From Streptomyces sp. ISL-12 (GTDB lineage Bacteria > Actinomycetota > Actinomycetes > Streptomycetales > Streptomycetaceae), in NCBI RefSeq assembly GCF_018614415.1, contig NZ_JAGGOO010000059.1:1-64000 (forward strand): 64,000 nucleotides of DNA, in the 5' to 3' direction. The translations under genes were made by a program, and so were the position numbers. Numbering within the stretch: position 1 is the stretch's first letter; each line of letters starts with the position of its first letter. Below, piece after piece: positions 24,193 to 32,189 of this stretch. The notes beneath the pieces were generated by a model. It was given only the letters and a program-made list of their open reading frames with translations, searched no databases and was not told the origin of the DNA.

Positions 24193-25191
24193 ATGGGCTG
24201 GGCGGTCCTCTACATCGCGTTCGGCATCGTCGCGCTGTGGCTGCTCGGTGAGGTGCTGCTGCAGTACAAGGCGCGCCTGCGCTGGCGGCTGTTGGCCTTC
24301 GCCGGGTTCCTCGGCGTCGTGCTCGGCGTGCTGATCCCGTCGGTCGTCGTCATCGCGCTCGGCGCGATCGCCTTCGCGATCGGCCAGACCTACGTCACCC
24401 TGTCGTTCCGCCGCGGCTTCGCGGAGGGGTGGGCCGTCCAGGCCCCGGCGGGCCTCGTCGGCAGCAAGCGCCGCCGCCCCGAACCGGGCCGGAGAGAACC
24501 GGAGTTGGAGGTCTCGGGCCTGGAGGCGGCCGAGCCGGGCCCCGGTGGCGAGCACCCGCCCGCCGGCCCCGACGGCACCTCCTCCCTCCAGGACACCGCC
24601 GCGTACGGCTACGGGCGCGACGACCAGGACGACGTGTTCGCCTCCGGGCGCCCCACCGACACCCCGGCCGAGGGGACCCCCGTCTACCAGCCGCTGCCGA
24701 TGCCCGACGACACCGGCACCTACGGCACCTACGACACGGCGGGCTACGGCGGCCAGGACCAGCAGCAGACACCGGCCGCGCAGACCGCGGACGGCTCCTA
24801 CTCCTACGACTACTCCGGCTACGGCCAGCAGCAGTCCTACGGCTACGACGCCACCGGCCAGGAGCAGTACGCCGCCTACTCCGACCCGTACATCGGCACC
24901 CACACCTACGGCGGCACCGGGTACGACACCGGCTACGACACCACCGGGCAGCAGCAGGGGTACGCCCCGCAGGGCTACGGGCAGCAGGACCAGTACGGCA
25001 CCGGCGGCTACGGCGGCGAGACCCCGGCCGGCGGGGTATGGGTCCCGCAGCAGCGCAGCACCGACGACGCGTACGGCGGCGATCTCCCGCCGGAGCAGCC
25101 CTATCCCTACCAACAGGGGGACGGCCAGCACGGGGCACAGGGGCAGCCGCAGGGCGGCCAGGGGTACGACGAGCAGCAGTACCGGTACTGA
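24193..25191 (+). CDS. Membrane protein with Tyr/Gln/Gly-rich tail
   Basis: The 332-residue protein has two membrane helices at the N-terminus (about 3-20, WAVLYIAFGIVALWLLGEV, and 36-64, WRLLAFAGFLGVVLGVLI and onward). A 60-residue linker follows, and then ~170 residues of low complexity: repeats of YG, YD, GY and QQQ, for example YGGTGYDTGYDTTGQQQGY and YGQQDQYGTGGYGGE. Charged residues are few. The tail is predicted to be cytoplasmic and disordered and resembles the Tyr/Gln-rich segments of condensate-forming proteins; that comparison is mine. No enzyme motif is present. A conserved Streptomyces protein; function unknown. Confidence 0.75.
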   Translation: MGWAVLYIAFGIVALWLLGEVLLQYKARLRWRLLAFAGFLGVVLGVLIPSVVVIALGAIAFAIGQTYVTLSFRRGFAEGWAVQAPAGLVGSKRRRPEPGRREPELEVSGLEAAEPGPGGEHPPAGPDGTSSLQDTAAYGYGRDDQDDVFASGRPTDTPAEGTPVYQPLPMPDDTGTYGTYDTAGYGGQDQQQTPAAQTADGSYSYDYSGYGQQQSYGYDATGQEQYAAYSDPYIGTHTYGGTGYDTGYDTTGQQQGYAPQGYGQQDQYGTGGYGGETPAGGVWVPQQRSTDDAYGGDLPPEQPYPYQQGDGQHGAQGQPQGGQGYDEQQYRY

Positions 25192-25236
25192 CCCGGGCCC
25201 CGGCCCCGCCCCGGCGGCCCGGACGACCGGCCCGCC

Positions 25237-26733
25237 TCACCGCGAGCCGCGGAACTCCGGCCCCTCCACGATCAGCCCCGCGACCAGCGCGCCCGACATC
25301 CCCGCGTGCGGCAGGCCGCCGCCCGGATGCGACCAGCCGCCCACGGTGAACAGGCCGCCCACGCGCGTGGTGTTCGACGGGTGCAGCAGCCGCCCGCCGG
25401 CCGCGGCCAGGGCCGGCGCCGGAACCGCTCCGCCCTCGGCACCGGTCGCCTCCGCGACGTCCGCCGGGGTGTGCGTCTCGTGCCAGAGTAGACGGTCGCG
25501 CAGCCCGGGGACCGCGCGCTCGGCGACGGCCATCAACTGCTCCGCCCGTTCACTGTGATCCTCCCCGTCCGCCGCCGGTACCACCGCCGTGAGGACGGCC
25601 GCCTCGTGCTCCGCGTCCGGTGTCAGCGCCGGGTCGTCCGGCCGCAGCACCGTCACCGTCGGCCGCGCGCTCATGCCGGGGGCGTCGCCGAACAGGGCGG
25701 CCAGCTCGGCGTCCCGGTCCGGCGCGTGCACCACCGTGCGGTGCGCGACGCCCTCGGGCCGGCCGCCGCGCAGCGCCAGCAGCACCGTCAGCCGGCTCGC
25801 CCCGCCCCGCCGCGCCGGGACCTCGCCGGCCTCGCGTATCCCCGCGCCCCCGGTGAGACGGTCCAGCACGCCGGGCGCGACACCTGCGACCACGAAGTCG
25901 GCCTCCGCCACCGTGCCGTCCGCCAGCTCCACGCCCGCCGCCCGGCCGTCCTTCTCGGTGACCGCCGCGACCTCGGTGCCGAAGCGGAACTCCACCCTGC
26001 GGGCCAGGCACCGCTCGTACACCGCCCGCGCCAGCTCGCGCAGACCGCCGCGGACGTACCAGACGCCGAAGGCGTGCTCCATGTACGGCAGCACCGCGGC
26101 GCTCGCCGGAGCCGTACGGGGATCGAGGCCGTGGGCCAGGGCGTGGCTCTCCAGGAGCGCGGCCAGCCGGGGGTCGCGCAGCTCCCAGGCGCCGACCTCG
26201 GCGAGCGTGCCGGCCCGGCGGGTGCGCAGCAGCCGCTTGTGCGGGACGGCCGGGTAGGGCTCGCGCTCGCCCAGCACCCGCCAGTCGGGCCACAGCGGCT
26301 CCTCCAGCAGCGGCCGGCGCGTCCGGTCCCAGGCCTCGCGGGCCCGCACCAGGAAGTCGCCCCAGCGCTGACCGGCGCCCGCGCCGAGCCCCTCGTCCAG
26401 CGCGCCGACGACGCCCGCGCGTGAGGCGTTGGGCAGCACCACCTCGGTGCCGTCCGCGAAGACGTGCCGGGACGACGGGTCGACCTGCACCGTCTCGACG
26501 CACTGCTCCAGCGGCTCCTTGCCGGTCTTGACGAAGAGGTCCCGCCAGACCGCGGGCAGCGGCAGCAGACCGGGCCCGGTGTCGAAGGAGAAACCGTCCC
26601 GCTCGAAACGGCGCACCGCCCCGCCGTACGTCCCGGTGCGCTCGTACACCGTCACCCGGTGGCCCGCGACGGCCAGCCGGGCCGACGCCGCCAGCGCGCC
26701 CATCCCGGCGCCGATCACCGCAATCCGTGCCAT
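25237..26733 (-). CDS. Phytoene-desaturase-like NAD(P)/FAD oxidoreductase
   Basis: A 498-residue CrtI/amine-oxidase-type flavoprotein. It has the FAD motif IAVIGAGMGALAASARLA at residues 4-21, the Rossmann Glu in VTVYERTGTYGGAVRRF, and the C-terminal FAD site LFTVGGWSHPGGGLPHAGMSG typical of carotenoid desaturases and their relatives. No other carotenoid gene is nearby, so a different substrate is likely. ATG 26733 puts the FAD motif at the usual distance; a TAAAGT -10 is 7 nt upstream, indicating a leaderless mRNA. The promoter matches the PafBC damage motif with one mismatch. It converges with the Tyr/Gln-rich protein gene. Confidence 0.85.
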   Translation of the reverse strand: MARIAVIGAGMGALAASARLAVAGHRVTVYERTGTYGGAVRRFERDGFSFDTGPGLLPLPAVWRDLFVKTGKEPLEQCVETVQVDPSSRHVFADGTEVVLPNASRAGVVGALDEGLGAGAGQRWGDFLVRAREAWDRTRRPLLEEPLWPDWRVLGEREPYPAVPHKRLLRTRRAGTLAEVGAWELRDPRLAALLESHALAHGLDPRTAPASAAVLPYMEHAFGVWYVRGGLRELARAVYERCLARRVEFRFGTEVAAVTEKDGRAAGVELADGTVAEADFVVAGVAPGVLDRLTGGAGIREAGEVPARRGGASRLTVLLALRGGRPEGVAHRTVVHAPDRDAELAALFGDAPGMSARPTVTVLRPDDPALTPDAEHEAAVLTAVVPAADGEDHSERAEQLMAVAERAVPGLRDRLLWHETHTPADVAEATGAEGGAVPAPALAAAGGRLLHPSNTTRVGGLFTVGGWSHPGGGLPHAGMSGALVAGLIVEGPEFRGSR

Positions 26734-26740
26734 GCCAGGG

Positions 26741-26763
26741 ACTTTATCCGCCACCGCTGACAA
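26741..26763 (-). promoter_or_regulatory. PafBC-type (RecA-independent damage) promoter of the CrtI-like gene
   Basis: On the minus strand TTGTCAGCG, 8 nt, TAAAGT, then 7 nt to the ATG at 26733. The mycobacterial RecA-NDp/PafBC motif is TTGTCRGTG-N8-TANNNT, so only one fixed base (C for T) differs and the spacing is exact. The transcript would be leaderless. Confidence 0.6.
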
Positions 26764-26882
26764 TCCCGTCGGGAGGGCCCTGACCTGCGGTCTTCCGCGC
26801 GGTACCGGGCCGGGGGAGTTCCGGAGCGGGCGCGGTGCGCACCAGACGGGGGAGGGAGGGCGTGGGGAGGGGAGCGCAGGGC

Positions 26883-26921
26883 TGAGTATCCGTACCTAGG
26901 CGGACAGTTGAGTACCCGCAC
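26883..26921 (+). repeat. Paired TGAGTAYCCGYAC motifs (possible MacR-like operator)
   Basis: TGAGTATCCGTAC (26883-26895) and TGAGTACCCGCAC (26909-26921) are direct repeats 26 bp apart with two differences. Each resembles the reported MacR site TGAGTAC-N2-GTACTCA at about 11 of 14 fixed positions. A further GTACTCA is at 27342-27348. Assignment to MacR is a guess. Confidence 0.4.
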
Positions 26922-27060
26922 GGATGGGGGCCGACCTGCGGAAACGAGAGAGTGAGGGCACGGAGAGGGGCACGGCCGCGGCACCGGCGACACGGGGCGC
27001 CGGAGCGGTGGCCGGGCCCACGATCCGCTCCTTCCGCCGGCCGAGACCGGCGGGAGCGAG

Positions 27061-27153
27061 GCACGGGGGAACCCGGAGGACGGCCGTACGGGGGAACGTG
27101 AGGCGGTCCGACGGGGGAACGTACGGGGGACGTACGGGGGAGCAACAGGGAGC
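27061..27153 (+). repeat. Degenerate ACGGGGGAACG repeats
   Basis: About six units built on ACGGGGGA, several as ACGGGGGAACG or TACGGGGGACG, follow one another irregularly: for example GTACGGGGGAACGTGAGG and GTACGGGGGACGTACGGGGG. Unit length varies from about 10 to 23 bp. No gene or hairpin explains it. Confidence 0.55.
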
Positions 27154-27316
27154 GCCGGTCCGGCGGTGGCCCGCGGGGGACGCGGCCACAACGGACCGGC
27201 GCTCTCCCGTGTGCCCGTCCGCCCGCCCCGAGCCGGTCACCGCATCGTGCCCGGCACCACCCGAAGCGACTCCTGCGCGAACTCCTGATCGAGGCAAAAG
27301 TCCAGGTCGGAACGGA

Positions 27317-27339
27317 TTGTCAGTGCCATACCCCACGAT
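27317..27339 (+). promoter_or_regulatory. PafBC-type promoter of the HEPN gene
   Basis: TTGTCAGTG (27317-27325), 8 nt, CACGAT (27334-27339). The first nine bases match the mycobacterial motif TTGTCRGTG perfectly with the right spacer. The -10 differs at the first base of TANNNT. The predicted start is ~40 nt upstream of the ATG at 27388. Confidence 0.6.
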
Positions 27340-27387
27340 GGGTACTCACGGCACCCGTGCCGTCACACAGACGACAGGAGGTTCGTC

Positions 27388-27993
27388 ATGGCCAACTCCT
27401 CCGCGGCCGCCGCCCGTCGGCGCCGCGCCACCGGCCCTGCCCCCTCACTGACCGGCCCGGCGAGCGACGTGCACCCCGTGCTGCGCCGGGCCACGGCCCC
27501 GCCCGCCGCCCTCGACCTCCTCGCCCAGGCCCACGCCGGACTGGACGAGGCCGCCGTCCTGGAAACCCCCAACGAGCGGTACGCGCGGGCCCACCTCGCC
27601 GCCCTGCGCACCGCGGCCGCCGTGCTCGCGGCCCGGGGCCGCCCGGAACCCACGGCCAGGGCCCGGGCCCGGATCCGCAGCGCCTGGGAGGTGCTGCCCG
27701 AGATCGCGCCCGAGCTGACCGAGTGGAGCGCGCTGTTCGCCTCGGGGGCCCGGCGCCGCGCCCGGGCCGAGGCGGGCATCAAGGGCGCGGCGAGCAGTCG
27801 GGACGCCGACGACCTCGTACGCGACGTGGCGATGTTCCTGCGCCTGGTGGAGCGGATGCTGGTCCTCCAGCCGGTCCTCCCGCAGCCCCGTGCCGACGGC
27901 GACCGGCCGGAGAGCGGCGGGCCCCCCGGCCCCGGTGACCCTCGGGACGGCGCTCCGGAAGCCCCGGGGCGCGGCCTGCCGGACGCGGGGTGA
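27388..27993 (+). CDS. SAV_6107-type HEPN domain protein
   Basis: The 201-residue protein has a basic, Ala-rich N-terminus, then an all-helical domain (about 35-150): PPAALDLLAQAHAGLDEA, NERYARAHLAALRTAAAVL, ARIRSAWEVLPEIAPELTEWSALFASG and DADDLVRDVAMFLRLVE. It matches the actinobacterial SAV_6107-like HEPN family. HEPN domains often occur in RNases and toxin systems, but the RNase motif R-x4-6-H is not evident. The last 40 residues are Pro/Gly-rich and disordered. A GACAGGAGG ribosome site precedes the ATG. A damage-type promoter lies ~50 bp upstream, and in S. coelicolor relatives are near DNA-repair genes as far as I recall; not certain. Confidence 0.75.
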   Translation: MANSSAAAARRRRATGPAPSLTGPASDVHPVLRRATAPPAALDLLAQAHAGLDEAAVLETPNERYARAHLAALRTAAAVLAARGRPEPTARARARIRSAWEVLPEIAPELTEWSALFASGARRRARAEAGIKGAASSRDADDLVRDVAMFLRLVERMLVLQPVLPQPRADGDRPESGGPPGPGDPRDGAPEAPGRGLPDAG

Positions 27994-28114
27994 CCCTCGG
28001 ATGCTCCCCTGATTCCGGGCCTGATCCCGAGCCTGGTCCCGGGCGGTTCGCCCCCGGTGGCACGTGGCACCAGCGGAGTGACCGGGCAGGGCGGAGGAGG
28101 TCATGAGGAGGCAA

Positions 28115-28210
28115 TAGGGTGGGAGACGCCTGAAGTCTCCCCCCTTCCTCACCGGGCAGAGGGGAGGCAGCCCGTTCGCTCCGCCGCGCAGAGGCGGTGC
28201 CGCGCCGAGG
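28115..28210 (+). promoter_or_regulatory. Structured 5' region of the methyltransferase gene
   Basis: TAGGGT (28115-28120) may be a -10. It is followed by a hairpin GGGAGAC (28121-28127) / GTCTCCC (28135-28141). CCCCCTTCCTC can pair with GAGGGGAGG further on. I recognise no riboswitch class. Confidence 0.35.
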
Positions 28211-28221
28211 AGTCAACTGCC

Positions 28222-28992
28222 GTGTCGGACCCGTCGCGCCCCCGCGCCTCCCTCCGTACCGCCGTGGTCTGGGAGGTTCTCAGGGACGCCCTCGACCGCC
28301 GCGTCAAGGCCACGGGACGGCCGGCGCTGGACGTCCTCGACACCGGGGGCGGCAGCGGCAACTTCGCCGTGCCCCTGGCCCGCCTGGGCCACCACGTCAC
28401 CGTCGTCGACCCCAGCCCCAACGCCCTGTTCGCCCTGGAGCGCCGGGCCGCCGAGGCGGGCGTCGACGACCGGGTGCGGGGCGTGCAGGGCGACGCCCAC
28501 GGCCTCTTCGACGTGGCCGAGCGCGGCGGGTACGACGCCGTGCTCTGCCACGGCGTCCTGGAGTACGTCGACGACCCGGCCGAGGGCGTCCGCAACGCGG
28601 TGGCCGCCCTGCGGCCCGAGGGCGTCCTCAGCCTGCTCGCCGCCGGCCTGGGCGGCGCGGTCCTCGCCCGCGCCCTCGCCGGGCACTTCACCGAGGCCCG
28701 CCAGGCCCTCGGCGACCCGGACGGCCGCTGGGGCACCGGCGACCCCGTCCCGCGCCGCTTCACCGCCGAGCAGCTCACCGCCCTGGTCGAGGGCGCGGGC
28801 CTGACGATCGGCGCCGTCCACGGGGTGCGGGTCTTCGCCGACCTCGTCCCCGGCGTCCTGGTGGACACCGAGCCCGGGGCCCTGGACGCGCTGCTGAAGC
28901 TGGAGGCCGCCGCGGCCGAACTCCCGGCCTTCCACTCCGTGGCCACCCAGCTCCATGTGCTCGGTGAGACCCGAGGGACCGACGGGACCTGA
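28222..28992 (+). CDS. SAM-dependent methyltransferase, class I
   Basis: The 256-residue protein has a Rossmann-fold methyltransferase domain: SAM motif I LDVLDTGGGSGNFAVPLA near residues 36-53, acidic VTVVDPSPNAL near 59, and YDAVLCHGVLEYVDDP near 102-117. The C-terminal half resembles Ubi/CmoM-like enzymes (FTAEQLTALVEGAGLTI). Substrate unknown. The GTG at 28222 has GAGGAG ~10 nt upstream; the longer frame starts in the structured leader and is rejected. Downstream is the DUF3040 gene on the same strand. Confidence 0.85.
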   Translation: MSDPSRPRASLRTAVVWEVLRDALDRRVKATGRPALDVLDTGGGSGNFAVPLARLGHHVTVVDPSPNALFALERRAAEAGVDDRVRGVQGDAHGLFDVAERGGYDAVLCHGVLEYVDDPAEGVRNAVAALRPEGVLSLLAAGLGGAVLARALAGHFTEARQALGDPDGRWGTGDPVPRRFTAEQLTALVEGAGLTIGAVHGVRVFADLVPGVLVDTEPGALDALLKLEAAAAELPAFHSVATQLHVLGETRGTDGT

Positions 28993-29058
28993 AGGGTCTG
29001 AGCCACCTGGCGGGATATGGCCCTGATCAGCTACTTGCGTGCACATGGAGTACGCCAC

Positions 29059-29080
29059 AGGCCCCCCGAACGGGGGCCCG
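29059..29080 (+). terminator. GC-rich hairpin after the methyltransferase gene
   Basis: GGCCCCCCG (29060-29068) pairs with CGGGGGCC (29071-29078) around a GAA loop. There is no U tract. It lies 68 bp after the stop codon. Confidence 0.45.
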
Positions 29081-29277
29081 GCGCCGTATGATCGAAGGAG
29101 ACCGCCCGGCATGACGGGCCGGCCGCTGGGGAATGGAAATCTAGCGGGCCGGGACGTCCATGGCGGAAACCGGTTGGCCAATTGGCGTAGAGGGGCGGGT
29201 TTCACGGGGGCGATTCCCTGCCTATCCTGAAGGGACCCCCCGGGTCGCCCCGGCGACTGCACGATGAGGAGGACGCC

Positions 29278-29676
29278 GTGCCGCTCTCGGAGCACGAGCA
29301 GCGCATGCTCGAGCAGATGGAGCGAGCGCTGTACGCCGAAGATCCCAAGTTCGCGACAGCGCTCGAGGGAAGCGGGCTGCGTACGTACACCCGGCGACGG
29401 GTCTACCAGGCGGTCGCGGGCTTTCTCGTAGGTATCGCACTCCTCATGGCCGGAATGGTCGCCAAGCAGGTCTGGCTCAGCGTGGTGGGCTTCCTCGTCA
29501 TGCTGGGCTGCGCGGTCCTCGCGGTGACCGGCTGGCGCAAGGCCCCCAAGCCGGGCGAGCAGCCCGCCGCCGGAGCCGCGCCCCAGGCACGCCGCCAGGG
29601 ACGGCCGAAGCGCTCGATGATGGACCGCATCGAAGAGCGCTGGCAGCGCCGCCGCGACGAGCAGGGCGGGCACTGA
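29278..29676 (+). CDS. DUF3040 small membrane protein
   Basis: A 132-residue DUF3040 protein. The N-terminus MPLSEHEQRMLEQMERALYAEDP is the family signature. Two membrane helices follow (about 44-62, VAGFLVGIALLMAGMVAKQ, and 66-82, LSVVGFLVMLGCAVLAV) and a basic tail RRQGRPKRSMMDRIEERWQR. Start is GTG 29278 with GAGGAGG upstream. The gene has a ~285-bp upstream region. It is regularly found next to the dcw cluster in actinomycetes, but no function is known. A strong bidirectional hairpin follows. Confidence 0.82.
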   Translation: MPLSEHEQRMLEQMERALYAEDPKFATALEGSGLRTYTRRRVYQAVAGFLVGIALLMAGMVAKQVWLSVVGFLVMLGCAVLAVTGWRKAPKPGEQPAAGAAPQARRQGRPKRSMMDRIEERWQRRRDEQGGH

Positions 29677-29726
29677 CCGCGCTGACCGGACCGGGCCGAC
29701 GGCCCGGACGGCATGAGTGACGACGT

Positions 29727-29766
29727 GAGTGAGGGGCGGCCACCGACCGGTGGCCGCCCCTCACTC
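29727..29766. terminator. Bidirectional hairpin between DUF3040 and transglutaminase genes
   Basis: GAGTGAGGGGCGGCCACC (29727-29744) and GGTGGCCGCCCCTCACTC (29749-29766) form a perfect 18-bp stem with a 4-nt GACC loop. It lies between two convergent stop codons. There is no U tract, but the stem is very stable. Confidence 0.75.
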
Positions 29767-29792
29767 GTTCTTCGCCCGTTCTACGGCCGTGC

Positions 29793-32189
29793 TCAGCTCT
29801 CGGCCCCCCGGCCCCTCGGCCTGCGCGGGGCGGGACGGGCCGACGCCACACGGTGCTTGAGAGCGGCCCAGCGGGCCGCCGCCGCCCAGATCACCCGTAC
29901 GGCCGAGCGCGGTGCGAAGCGGGCGCGCAGCCGCGCTCCCCGGCCGGCCGTGGCCCCCAGCCCGGCCGCCGCCCGGTACACGTCCTCCGCCAGTACCGTG
30001 GCCGGACGCGGGCGGGGAGCGTAGAGGACCTGCTCCACGGCGTCCGCCACCCGGTGCACGGCCGCGGCGGCCGGCGGATCGAGCCGCCCCAGCCGCACGA
30101 CCCGGGCCGCGGCCTTGCGCGGGGTCCGCGACTCGTCCGGCGCGATGCCGTAGTCCCACGCCGTGTCCGTCAGCTCCTGCCAGGCCGCCAGGGTGCGGGC
30201 CGCCGCGTCCGCCGCGCCGCGGCCGTGCGCCCCGAGCCGCAGCGCCCGCCGACGGGCCCGCCACAGCATCGGGAAGAGCGGGACGACCAGGACCAGCAGC
30301 ACGCCCAGCGCCCAGGCCAGCCGGACGTACCACTTCGGGCCGTCGTCGCCGGCGGCGAGCGCGGCCTGCGGGGACTCGCTCGCGCAGGCGTCCAGCTTCT
30401 TGTCCTGGGCCGTGCAGCTCTCGCTCGCCGACGCGGAGGCGGACGGCGCCTCCGACACCTCCTGGGACGGGCGGGCGGCGTCCGGCAGCGTGGTGCCCGG
30501 CGAGTCCGGCACGGTGTACGACGGTATCGAGCCGCGGTTGGGGGTCGGCTCGAAGCGGGTCCAGCCGACGCCCTCGAAGTACAGCTCCGGCCAGGCGTGC
30601 GCGTCCCGCAGGCCCACCGACACCGTCCCGTCCGCCTGCGGGGAACCCGGGGCGAAGCCGACCGCGACCCGGGCCGGTATGCCCAGGGAACGGGCCATCG
30701 ACGCCATGGCGAACGAGAAGTGCACGCAGAAGCCCTGCTTGTCCCGCAGGAAGCGGGCGATCGCCTGGGAGCCGCTGCCGACCTGCACCTGGGTGTCGTA
30801 CTCGAAACCGCCGGTGACCGCGAAGTACTCCTGGAGCCTGACGGCCTGGTCGTAGGCGTCGGTGGCGCCCGCGGTGACCTCCCGGGCGGTCCGGGACACG
30901 ATCGCCGGCAGCGAGTCGGGCAGCTCGGTGAACTCGCGTTCCATCGCCGCCGAGGGCTCCGGCGCGGCGGCCAGCTGCTCCGCCGTCGGCCGCACCTCCA
31001 GGCTCTTGACGTCGTACGTCAGACCGCGGGTGTTCTGGCCGTGGTCGCCGACCAGGGTCATGCCGACCGGTTCGTACCGCCAGGCGCCGCTGACCAGCAC
31101 GCCGCTCGGCGGGTACGGCATCGGCAGCCAGTCCTGGGCGTACCAGTCCGCCGCCGAGATCGTGGTCCGCGTCTCCCTGCGCTCGACCTCGGGGCCGAGT
31201 CCGGGGGGCGTGGGGAAGGCGCCGTCCGGGACGGAGGTGATCTGCCGCTTGGACGGCTTCCAGGTGGTGCCGTCGAAGTCGTCCAGGGAGACGATCCGCA
31301 GATAGAGGTCGGAGATGTCGCTCGACTCGGTGCGGACGAAGAGGACCTGGCGGTTCTCGTCCACGTTCAGGCTGTCGCGCAGGGACACCAGCGGGTTCAC
31401 CGCCGAGATGGTGCCGCCGCCTCCGTCGCCGGAGCCCACGCCCGTGCCGGCGCCGCCCAGCAGGCCGCCGTTCATCGCGGGCAGACCGAGCGGCACCACC
31501 AGGGCGACGCCCAGCGCGACCACGCCGATCCGCCGGCCGGTGCGGACCGGGGCGAGGGCACGGGCCGGCCCGGCGCCCGGGGCGCGGGGGGCACCGCCGA
31601 AGACCCGGCCCCACTGGGAGAGCCGCTCACGGCCCTCGGCCAGCAGCAGCATCAGATAGCCGGCCGCCGCGACCAGGAACCACAGCCAGTCGGTGCCGCC
31701 GTCCGACAGCCCCGCGGCCACCGAGTACAGCGCCAGCAGGGGCAGACCCGCCGGAGCCGCGCCGCGGAAGGTCACCGCGAGGGTGTCCACCAGCAGGCCG
31801 ATCACCAGCACGCCGCCGACCAGCATCAGCCGGATGCCGTCGGACTCCAGCGGCGCCGGGATCGCGTACCGCGCGATGTCGTCGCCGCCCTGCTCCAGCA
31901 GCCCGGCGAAGTGCCGGAAGGTGTCCGGGCCGGGAACCAGACCGGCGAACGACTGCTCGCGGGCGAAGGCCAGGGTCAGCAGCACCAGCGCGGCCAGGGC
32001 CTGTGCCGCGACCGTCAGCCACCGGGCCGACGGGACCCGGCGGACCGCCGCGCCCACCCCGGACTGGATCGCCAGCAGCAACGCGGCCTGCACGATCCAG
32101 GTGGCCGGATCGACCAGCGGCAACAACGCGCACGACGCCATCAGCGTGGCCGCCCACGCGCACAACGCCATCCGTGCCCGCCCGCTCAT
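29793..32189 (-). CDS. Transglutaminase-like membrane protein (TgpA type)
   Basis: The 798-residue protein has six to seven N-terminal membrane helices (about 5-220), a large extracytoplasmic domain with a transglutaminase-like core (about 470-560; Cys in FCVHFSFAMASMARSLGIPA, His in GLRDAHAWPELYFEGVGW), one more membrane helix near 650 and a cytoplasmic tail of about 130 residues. It matches DUF3488/TgpA proteins. Its ATG overlaps the DUF58 stop by 4 bp (ATGA). The MoxR-DUF58-transglutaminase unit is widespread and is suggested to work as an AAA+-assisted envelope complex; the substrate is unknown. Confidence 0.9.
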   Translation of the reverse strand: MSGRARMALCAWAATLMASCALLPLVDPATWIVQAALLLAIQSGVGAAVRRVPSARWLTVAAQALAALVLLTLAFAREQSFAGLVPGPDTFRHFAGLLEQGGDDIARYAIPAPLESDGIRLMLVGGVLVIGLLVDTLAVTFRGAAPAGLPLLALYSVAAGLSDGGTDWLWFLVAAAGYLMLLLAEGRERLSQWGRVFGGAPRAPGAGPARALAPVRTGRRIGVVALGVALVVPLGLPAMNGGLLGGAGTGVGSGDGGGGTISAVNPLVSLRDSLNVDENRQVLFVRTESSDISDLYLRIVSLDDFDGTTWKPSKRQITSVPDGAFPTPPGLGPEVERRETRTTISAADWYAQDWLPMPYPPSGVLVSGAWRYEPVGMTLVGDHGQNTRGLTYDVKSLEVRPTAEQLAAAPEPSAAMEREFTELPDSLPAIVSRTAREVTAGATDAYDQAVRLQEYFAVTGGFEYDTQVQVGSGSQAIARFLRDKQGFCVHFSFAMASMARSLGIPARVAVGFAPGSPQADGTVSVGLRDAHAWPELYFEGVGWTRFEPTPNRGSIPSYTVPDSPGTTLPDAARPSQEVSEAPSASASASESCTAQDKKLDACASESPQAALAAGDDGPKWYVRLAWALGVLLVLVVPLFPMLWRARRRALRLGAHGRGAADAAARTLAAWQELTDTAWDYGIAPDESRTPRKAAARVVRLGRLDPPAAAAVHRVADAVEQVLYAPRPRPATVLAEDVYRAAAGLGATAGRGARLRARFAPRSAVRVIWAAAARWAALKHRVASARPAPRRPRGRGAES

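Larger units (their letters stand above)
26764..27387. other. 624-bp divergent intergenic region
   Basis: No convincing gene is visible here on either strand. The left end carries the minus-strand damage-type promoter and the right end a plus-strand one. At 26883-26921 are two TGAGTAYCCGYAC direct repeats. At about 27061-27153 is a run of ACGGGGGA-containing repeats. The open frames are GC-driven and lack ribosome sites and domain signal. Confidence 0.6.

Noticed and set aside
26896..27336. 146-codon minus-strand ORF in the divergent intergenic region
   Set aside because: Low-complexity translation, overlaps the repeat cluster and both promoters, no start signal.
29039..29230. 63-codon ORF between the methyltransferase and DUF3040 genes
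   Set aside because: No ribosome site, no domain signal, and it runs through a terminator-like hairpin.
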